From assembly GCF_900182635.1 (NCBI RefSeq), contig NZ_FXTD01000002.1, positions 1-64,000 on the forward strand: a stretch of DNA of 64,000 bases, read 5' to 3'. This document shows, one piece after another, positions 59,030 to 64,000 of this stretch. The stretch is from Halorubrum cibi (GTDB taxonomy: Archaea; Halobacteriota; Halobacteria; Halobacteriales; Haloferacaceae). A program made the translations under genes and the position numbers. Each line of letters starts with the position of its first letter. Positions within the stretch are counted from its first letter, which is position 1. The notes below the pieces were generated by a model. The model worked only from the letters and a program-made list of their open reading frames with translations. It had not been told where the DNA came from and searched no databases.

Positions 59030-62000
59030 ATGAGCGAGGACCGGACCATACTGCTCATCGGCAGCGGGCCGATCCAGATCGGACAGGCGGCGGAGTTCGA
59101 CTACTCCGGAGCGCAGGCGTGTCGTGCGCTCCAGGAGGAGGGCGCGCGAGTCGTCCTCGTGAACTCGAACCCGGCGACGATCATGACCGACCCCGAGACC
59201 GCCGACCGGGTGTACATCGAGCCGATCAGCCCCGAGGCGATCGCGGAGGTCATCCGGATCGAGAAGCCCGACGGCGTCATCGCCGGACTCGGGGGACAGA
59301 CCGGACTCAACGTCACCGCCGAACTGGCCGAGCAGGGAATCCTGGAGGAGTACGACGTCGACGTGATGGGGACGCCGCTCGATACGATCTACGCGACCGA
59401 AGATCGGGACCTCTTCCGTCAGCGGATGGAGAACCTCGGTCAGCCGGTCCCGAAGTCGACGACCATCTCCCTCGACGAGGACGAGTCGGTCACCGACTTC
59501 GACGAGGGCGCGCTCCGAGAGCGCGTTCAGGCCGCCGTCGACGCGGTGGGCGGACTGCCCGTCATCGCACGGACGACCTACACTCTCGGCGGGTCCGGAT
59601 CCGGCGTCGTCGACGACTTCGAGGAACTCGTCGAGCGCGTCCGTAAAGGGCTCCGGCTCTCGCGGAACGGCGAGGTCCTCATCACCGAATCGATCTCGGG
59701 ATGGGTCGAGCTGGAGTACGAGGTGATGCGCGACGCCGACGACTCCTGTATCATCATCTGTAACATGGAGAACATCGACCCGATGGGGATCCACACCGGC
59801 GAATCCACCGTGGTCACCCCCTCGCAGGTGATCCCGGACGACGGCCACCAGGAGATGCGGGACGCGGCGCTCGAAGTCATCCGCGATCTGGGAATTCAGG
59901 GCGGGTGTAACATCCAGTTCGCGTGGCACGACGACGGCACGCCCGGCGGCGAGTACCGCGTCGTCGAGGTGAATCCCCGTGTCTCCCGCTCCTCCGCGCT
60001 GGCCTCGAAGGCGACCGGCTACCCGATCGCCCGCGTCACCGCGAAGGTCGCGCTCGGCAAGCGGCTCCACGAGATCGACAACGAGATCACCGGCGAGACG
60101 ACGGCCGCCTTCGAGCCCGCCATCGACTACGTGGTGACGAAGGTACCGCGCTGGCCCATCGACAAGTTCGACGACGTCGACTTCGAGCTCGGGACGGCGA
60201 TGAAATCGACCGGCGAAGCGATGTCGATCGGTCGGACGTTCGAGGAGAGCCTCACGAAGGCGCTCCGCTCCTCGGAGTACGACCCCGCCGTCGACTTCGC
60301 GGCGGTCTCCGACGAACGACTGGAGACGGAGTACCTCGAGCGGCCGAGCCCGGACCGCCCGTACGCGATGTTCGAGGCGTTCGACCGCGGCTACGGCGTC
60401 GACGACGTGGTCGATCTCACCGACATCCACCGCTGGTACGTCGAACGGTTCGCGAACGTCGCCGACGCGACCGCGGCGGCCGCCGAGGGCGATTTCACCG
60501 CGGCCGCGATGGCCGGCCGGACGAACGCCGAGATCGCCGCGGTCGCTGGTGACGGCGGGACAACCACGGCGGTGGGCGACGTCGAGTCCGCGGTCCCCGA
60601 GCGCACGTTCAAGCAGGTCGACACCTGCGCGGGCGAGTTCGAGGCGTCGACGCCGTACTACTACTCGGCCCGGCTACCCGAGTTCCTCGCGGGGGCGGAC
60701 ACGGCCGGCGCGGCCAACGAGGTCCGCGTCGATCCCGACGTCGAGAGCGTCGTCGTGGTCGGCGGCGGCCCGATCCGGATCGGACAGGGCGTGGAGTTCG
60801 ACTACTGCGCGGTCCACGCGGTCCGGGCGCTCCGCGAGCTCGGTATCGACGCGCACGTCGTCAACAACAACCCGGAGACCGTCTCGACGGATTACGACAC
60901 CTCCGACGGACTCTTCTTCGAACCCATCTCTGCCGAGGAGATCGCGGACGTGATCGAGACGACGGACGCGGACGGCGTGATGGTCCAGTTCGGCGGCCAG
61001 ACCTCCGTCAACGTGGGCGAACCGCTGGAAGAGGAGATCGAGCGTCGCGGGCTCGACTGTTCCGTCCTGGGAACGAGCGTCGAGGCGATGGATCTGGCGG
61101 AGGATCGCGACCGCTTCAACGTTCTGATGGACGAGATCGGGGTCGCCCAGCCCGAGGGAGGGACGGCGACGAGCCGCGAGGAGGCGCTCGATCTGGCCCA
61201 TCAGGTCGGCTATCCCGTGTTGGTGCGCCCCTCCTACGTGCTCGGCGGCCGCGCGATGCGCGTCGTCGAGGACGACGCGGAGTTGGAGGAGTACATCGAG
61301 GAGGCGGTCCGTGTCAGTCCGGACAAACCGATCCTGATCGACCAGTTCCTCGCGGACGCGGTCGAACTCGACGTCGACGCGGTCGCGGACGGCGAGGACG
61401 TGCTGATCGGCGGCGTGATGGAGCACGTCGAGAGCGCCGGCGTCCACTCCGGCGACTCCGCCTGTATGATCCCGCCGCGCTCGCTCGCGGACGACACCCT
61501 CGAACGGGTCCGCGAGGTGACCGAGGACATCGCCCGCGCGCTCGACACCGTCGGACTGTTGAACGTCCAGCTAGCGGTGACGGGCGTTCACGATCCCGAA
61601 TCGGACGCCGAGGTGTACGTCCTCGAGGCGAACCCCCGCTCCTCGCGGACGGTGCCGTTCGTCTCGAAGGCGACGGGCGTTCCGATCGCCAAGCTCGCGG
61701 CGAAGGTGATGACCGAGCGGTCGCTGGCCGACCTCGACGTGGATGAGCAGATCCCGGAACACCTGAGCGTGAAGGAGGTCGTCCTACCGTTCGACCGGCT
61801 GCCGGGCTCGGACCCGCGGCTCGGCCCCGAGATGAAATCGACCGGCGAGGTGATGGGCACCGCACGCTCGTTCGGGAAGGCGTACGACAAGGCCCAGGAC
61901 GCGACCGGCAAGCCGATCCCCGAATCGGGCACTGCCGTCGTCGACCTCTCCGCGGAGGAGTTCCCGAACCCGGACACGGCGGACGGAGAAGCGCTCGTCG

Positions 62001-62251
62001 AGGGGTTCTCAGAGCACTTCGAGCTGTCGACGGCGACGGACCTCATCGAAGCGGCGCGGCGCGGCGAGATCGACCTCATCGTCTCGCGGCAGCGGGAGCT
62101 GTTGGAGGTGGCCGTCGAGGAGGAGATCACCTACTTCTCGACGCACGCGAGCGCGAGGGCGGCGCTCGAGGCGATCGATCACGCGAGCGACGATCTCGAC
62201 GTGATGGCGGTGTCGGACCGGCCGAAGCGCGTCGAGAACTGGGGCGAGTAG
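59030..62251 (+). CDS. carB: Carbamoyl-phosphate synthase, large subunit
   Basis: 1073 residues in two homologous halves. First half: LLIGSGPIQIGQAAEFDYSG, GVIAGLGGQTGLNVTAELAE, ARTTYTLGGSGSGVVDDFEE and IQFAWHDD with VVEVNPRVSRSSALASKATG. Second half: VVGGGPIRIGQGVEFDYCAV, GVMVQFGGQTSVNVGEPLEE, RPSYVLGGRAMRVVED and VLEANPRSSRTVPFVSKATG. A C-terminal MGS-like domain (from about 930) closes it. Ammonia from glutamine is joined with bicarbonate and ATP to carbamoyl phosphate for pyrimidines and arginine. The small subunit carA is not adjacent. Confidence 0.97.
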   Translation: MSEDRTILLIGSGPIQIGQAAEFDYSGAQACRALQEEGARVVLVNSNPATIMTDPETADRVYIEPISPEAIAEVIRIEKPDGVIAGLGGQTGLNVTAELAEQGILEEYDVDVMGTPLDTIYATEDRDLFRQRMENLGQPVPKSTTISLDEDESVTDFDEGALRERVQAAVDAVGGLPVIARTTYTLGGSGSGVVDDFEELVERVRKGLRLSRNGEVLITESISGWVELEYEVMRDADDSCIIICNMENIDPMGIHTGESTVVTPSQVIPDDGHQEMRDAALEVIRDLGIQGGCNIQFAWHDDGTPGGEYRVVEVNPRVSRSSALASKATGYPIARVTAKVALGKRLHEIDNEITGETTAAFEPAIDYVVTKVPRWPIDKFDDVDFELGTAMKSTGEAMSIGRTFEESLTKALRSSEYDPAVDFAAVSDERLETEYLERPSPDRPYAMFEAFDRGYGVDDVVDLTDIHRWYVERFANVADATAAAAEGDFTAAAMAGRTNAEIAAVAGDGGTTTAVGDVESAVPERTFKQVDTCAGEFEASTPYYYSARLPEFLAGADTAGAANEVRVDPDVESVVVVGGGPIRIGQGVEFDYCAVHAVRALRELGIDAHVVNNNPETVSTDYDTSDGLFFEPISAEEIADVIETTDADGVMVQFGGQTSVNVGEPLEEEIERRGLDCSVLGTSVEAMDLAEDRDRFNVLMDEIGVAQPEGGTATSREEALDLAHQVGYPVLVRPSYVLGGRAMRVVEDDAELEEYIEEAVRVSPDKPILIDQFLADAVELDVDAVADGEDVLIGGVMEHVESAGVHSGDSACMIPPRSLADDTLERVREVTEDIARALDTVGLLNVQLAVTGVHDPESDAEVYVLEANPRSSRTVPFVSKATGVPIAKLAAKVMTERSLADLDVDEQIPEHLSVKEVVLPFDRLPGSDPRLGPEMKSTGEVMGTARSFGKAYDKAQDATGKPIPESGTAVVDLSAEEFPNPDTADGEALVEGFSEHFELSTATDLIEAARRGEIDLIVSRQRELLEVAVEEEITYFSTHASARAALEAIDHASDDLDVMAVSDRPKRVENWGE

Positions 62252-62693
62252 CGCCGCTGGACGGGTCGCGTCGCCGGAACCGGCCGGACGACTGGCGAAC
62301 AGGCGGCGTGACTTCGGTCCCGCGACGGGTCGCCACGCACCCGCCTCGACCGCCGCGGGGCGGCTCTCAGGTCACGGGGAGTCTGATGCGTCATTCCACT
62401 TGAACCGTCGTCCTCTTTCGTCTCGTCTCCACTCGACCGATCCGACTGAACTCCTCTCTGGGACCGGCTCTTCCGAAAGGACGGTATATCTCGCGTGTGA
62501 GCGGTACGAATCGCGTGATCATGGCACGAGTCGTGAGCGGCCTGGCGGGCCGCTCGCGGCTCGCGGTTACACCGCTTGAGCCGTCGCTCACTTCTTCGCT
62601 CGTATGGTGTGAAATCTCCGTCCAGGTGAAATATCCGTCCGTGACATCCCGTTCGTCCCGGCCGGCACTGGTACCTCTAACGAAGCGAATCGA
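62252..62693. other. 442-base intergenic region with tandem 15-base repeats
   Basis: No convincing gene on either strand; frames that are open are Arg/Ser-rich. A TATA-like GGTATATC occurs near 62484. GTGAAATCTCCGTCC at 62609-62623 is followed by GTGAAATATCCGTCC at 62626-62640, one mismatch and a 17-base period. GC-rich hairpins (GCGGCCTGGCGGGCCGC) precede it. This could be a small RNA or an operator region. Confidence 0.45.
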
Positions 62694-63107
62694 TCACGGC
62701 CAGTCGTCTCGGGAGGGTTCCTCGGGCTCTTCGGTCTTCTCCGGCGTTGCGAGGGTCCACCCGGCGGCCTCCGCGGCGTCCTCGACGTGGAGGAACTCCC
62801 AGTCCGTCGCCTCCGCGACCGCGGCGTCCTCGTCGTCGACGCCGACGAAGACGTGTCGGTCGGTGTCGAACTGGCTCCTGATGTTCTCCAGGCTCTCCTC
62901 GACGCCGCGTGGCCCGGAGAAGAAGTCCTGGCGCACGCGGTGTTTCCGGGTGAAGTTCGTGACGACGTACGTGGGCTTCTCGCTCACGACTCCCACGTAC
63001 TCCGTCCACTGTCGAGCGCCACTGAACACGGCGTTCGGGTCGGCGAGCGCCTTCAGTGCCTCCAGTTCGAACGCCAACGTCATGTCGCTTGATCCGCCGC
63101 TGTCCAT
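62694..63107 (-). CDS. Conserved haloarchaeal protein of unknown function
   Basis: 137 residues from ATG 63107; a second ATG eight codons in (MTLAFELEALKALADPNAVF) may be the true start. Strand-helix alternation: VGVVSEKPTYVVTNFTRKHR, DRHVFVGVDDEDAAVAEATD, and EFLHVEDAAEAAGWTLATPE. The tail is acidic (EKTEEPEEPSRDDWP). I recall similar proteins as a haloarchaeal DUF but do not know a function. Flanked by intergenic DNA on both sides. Confidence 0.75.
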   Translation of the reverse strand: MDSGGSSDMTLAFELEALKALADPNAVFSGARQWTEYVGVVSEKPTYVVTNFTRKHRVRQDFFSGPRGVEESLENIRSQFDTDRHVFVGVDDEDAAVAEATDWEFLHVEDAAEAAGWTLATPEKTEEPEEPSRDDWP

Positions 63108-63197
63108 GCGTCACGTTTCGCATCGCGGGCGAAAACGACTTCGCTTCTCACGCGTGTCGCGAGTCGCAAGGAGATCGACGGGGGAACCGCAGGCGGA

Positions 63198-63386
63198 TCA
63201 CCGAGTTCGGATCAGAGAGCAATCGGTGAACTTCACCACGTCGCCATCCTCGAGATCGGCGGATTCCAGGGCGGTCCGCGGTCGATCGGCCAGTTCGGGG
63301 ACGACCGCCTGCGTCCGCTCGTCGAGCTCGTCGTAGTGACGGACCCGCGCGTCGGACGGTACCCTCCCGGTTCGACGCAGCCGCAT
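63198..63386 (-). CDS. Small conserved-looking protein
   Basis: 62 residues from ATG 63386: MRLRRTGRVPSDARVRHYDE, ELDERTQAVVPELADRPRTA and LEDGDVVKFTDCSLIRTR. The GDVVKFTD strand near the end and the YDELDE turn look like a small beta-rich domain. Two other frames overlap it but are Arg-rich, whereas this one has halophile-like acidic composition. It lies between the unknown 62694-63107 gene and a histidine kinase. Confidence 0.55.
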   Translation of the reverse strand: MRLRRTGRVPSDARVRHYDELDERTQAVVPELADRPRTALESADLEDGDVVKFTDCSLIRTR

Positions 63387-63494
63387 CCATCGTCTCTCCT
63401 CACGGATCGATGTATGCTAACGTATTTCATGAAATGTGGTAACTCGTTCATGCAGTTCACACAGCAGGTGCGCTCCGACGAACGGCCCGACGAG

Positions 63495-64000
63495 TCACGA
63501 GCCGCTCACGGAGTCCTCGCGTCGCGGCAGCGTGACCGTCACCACGGTGCCGCGGGGCTCGGCGTCCGCGGCCGTCGCCGATCCGCCGGACTGCTGGAGC
63601 ACCCAGTACACGAGCCACAGTCCGAGCCCGCTGCCGTGATACAGCGCGTCGACGGCGCGCCCGGTCTCCAACACGTCGCGGTTCATGCCGTTCAGCCCGG
63701 GACCGTCGTCGACGACCCGGATCACCACCGCCTCGGCCGTCGATTCCACGGCGACCTCGACGGACTGTCGGTCGCGGTCGTGATGGACGATCGCGTTGTG
63801 GATCAGTTCCCTGATCGCCCGATCGATCCAGCCGGTCGCGGACGCGATCGCCTCGCCCGCGGCGGGCGTCGACGCCGAGACCGACGCGTTCGGGAACTCC
63901 GCGGCGGTCGCTTCGACCAGCTGATCGACGGTTCGACCGACGTCGACCCGCTCCGCAGTCGGTGGATCGCTCAGCACTTCGGTGATGTGATGAGCCTTCT
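63495..64000 (-). CDS. Histidine kinase, C-terminal part (start outside window)
   Basis: The frame is open at base 64000, reading KAHHITEVLSDPPTAERVDV, so the N-terminal sensor and HisKA parts lie to the right. The ATPase domain shows N box RELIHNAIVHHDRDRQ, G1 RVVDDGPGLNGMN and G2 HGSGLGLWLVYWVLQQSGG, ending VTVTLPRREDSVSGS. It is a normal haloarchaeal sensor kinase end, without the N-box insert seen in the kinase at 30524-33178. Confidence 0.88.
   Translation of the reverse strand, partial: KAHHITEVLSDPPTAERVDVGRTVDQLVEATAAEFPNASVSASTPAAGEAIASATGWIDRAIRELIHNAIVHHDRDRQSVEVAVESTAEAVVIRVVDDGPGLNGMNRDVLETGRAVDALYHGSGLGLWLVYWVLQQSGGSATAADAEPRGTVVTVTLPRREDSVSGS

Overview
The window is a stretch of haloarchaeal chromosome, most like Halorubrum or a close relative. 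Reasons: very high GC with G/C-rich third codon positions, strongly acidic predicted proteins, archaeal-type information genes (NMD3, PDCD5-family protein, CDC48, XPB- and XPD-like helicases, archaeal aspartyl- and histidyl-tRNA synthetases), SAMP/UbaA-type ubiquitin-like chemistry, PitA, and haloarchaeal REC/PAS/GAF histidine kinases. The assignment is inferred from gene content and composition; no 16S gene is present.

Layout. 1-2.5 kb: 3' part of a tandem ArsA-family ATPase followed by two small proteins that both end in Cys-Cys (YlbF-like HcsL-type and HcsS-type), then a decapitated arsenate-reductase-like fragment. 2.5-12.5 kb: KaiC/RAD55-like ATPase with a Gly-rich repeat arm, NAD kinase, two membrane proteins, XPB-like helicase, Gfo/Idh/MocA oxidoreductase, DUF418 membrane protein, FAH-family hydrolase, and a MoaD/SAMP-like fusion with two diglycines. 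12.5-18.8 kb: CocE/NonD hydrolase bracketed by two copies of a 70-nt intergenic repeat, LbH acyltransferase, aldo/keto reductase, UbaA-like E1 and an Nmad3-like gene. 18.7-23.5 kb: translation and RNA-linked genes (hisS, ferritin-like, PP-loop ATPase, PDCD5, NMD3) and a small HTH protein. 23.5-33.2 kb: XPD-like Fe-S helicase, acyl-CoA synthetase, TRIC channel, tRNA methylthiotransferase, winged HTH and a large REC-GAF-PAS-GAF histidine kinase. 33.2-36.8 kb: TCA genes sucD, sucC, fumC. 36.8-41.7 kb: REC-PAS-PAS protein, AbrB-PhoU regulator, intron-containing tRNA-Glu and a Cys/Met-metabolism PLP enzyme. 41.7-44.2 kb: a four-gene operon containing two paralogous DUF2589-type proteins. 44.3-51.6 kb: 2-hydroxyacid dehydrogenase, UspA, PitA with a His-rich tandem repeat, tRNA-Ser with a duplicated 3' end, superoxide dismutase, a P-loop ATPase and aspS. 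51.7-64 kb: larC, GH13 alpha-amylase-type enzyme, cdc48, carB, small unknown genes and a histidine kinase cut by the right edge.

Most of the window is core metabolism and information processing without insertion sequences or CRISPR arrays. Several parts fit together: the SAMP-like protein and the UbaA-type E1 lie 5 kb apart; sucD-sucC-fumC cover consecutive TCA steps; PDCD5, the PP-loop ATPase and NMD3 form a ribosome/translation neighbourhood.

The best candidate for an undescribed system is the DUF2589 operon at 41736-44187: two paralogous beta-rich proteins, a third related-looking protein with a long charged helix, and a fourth unknown protein, all translationally coupled or nearly so and driven by one AT-rich promoter. 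Secondary candidates are the double-diglycine MoaD/SAMP fusion, the ArsA-HcsL-HcsS CC-tail operon, and the 70-nt repeat pair around the CocE gene.
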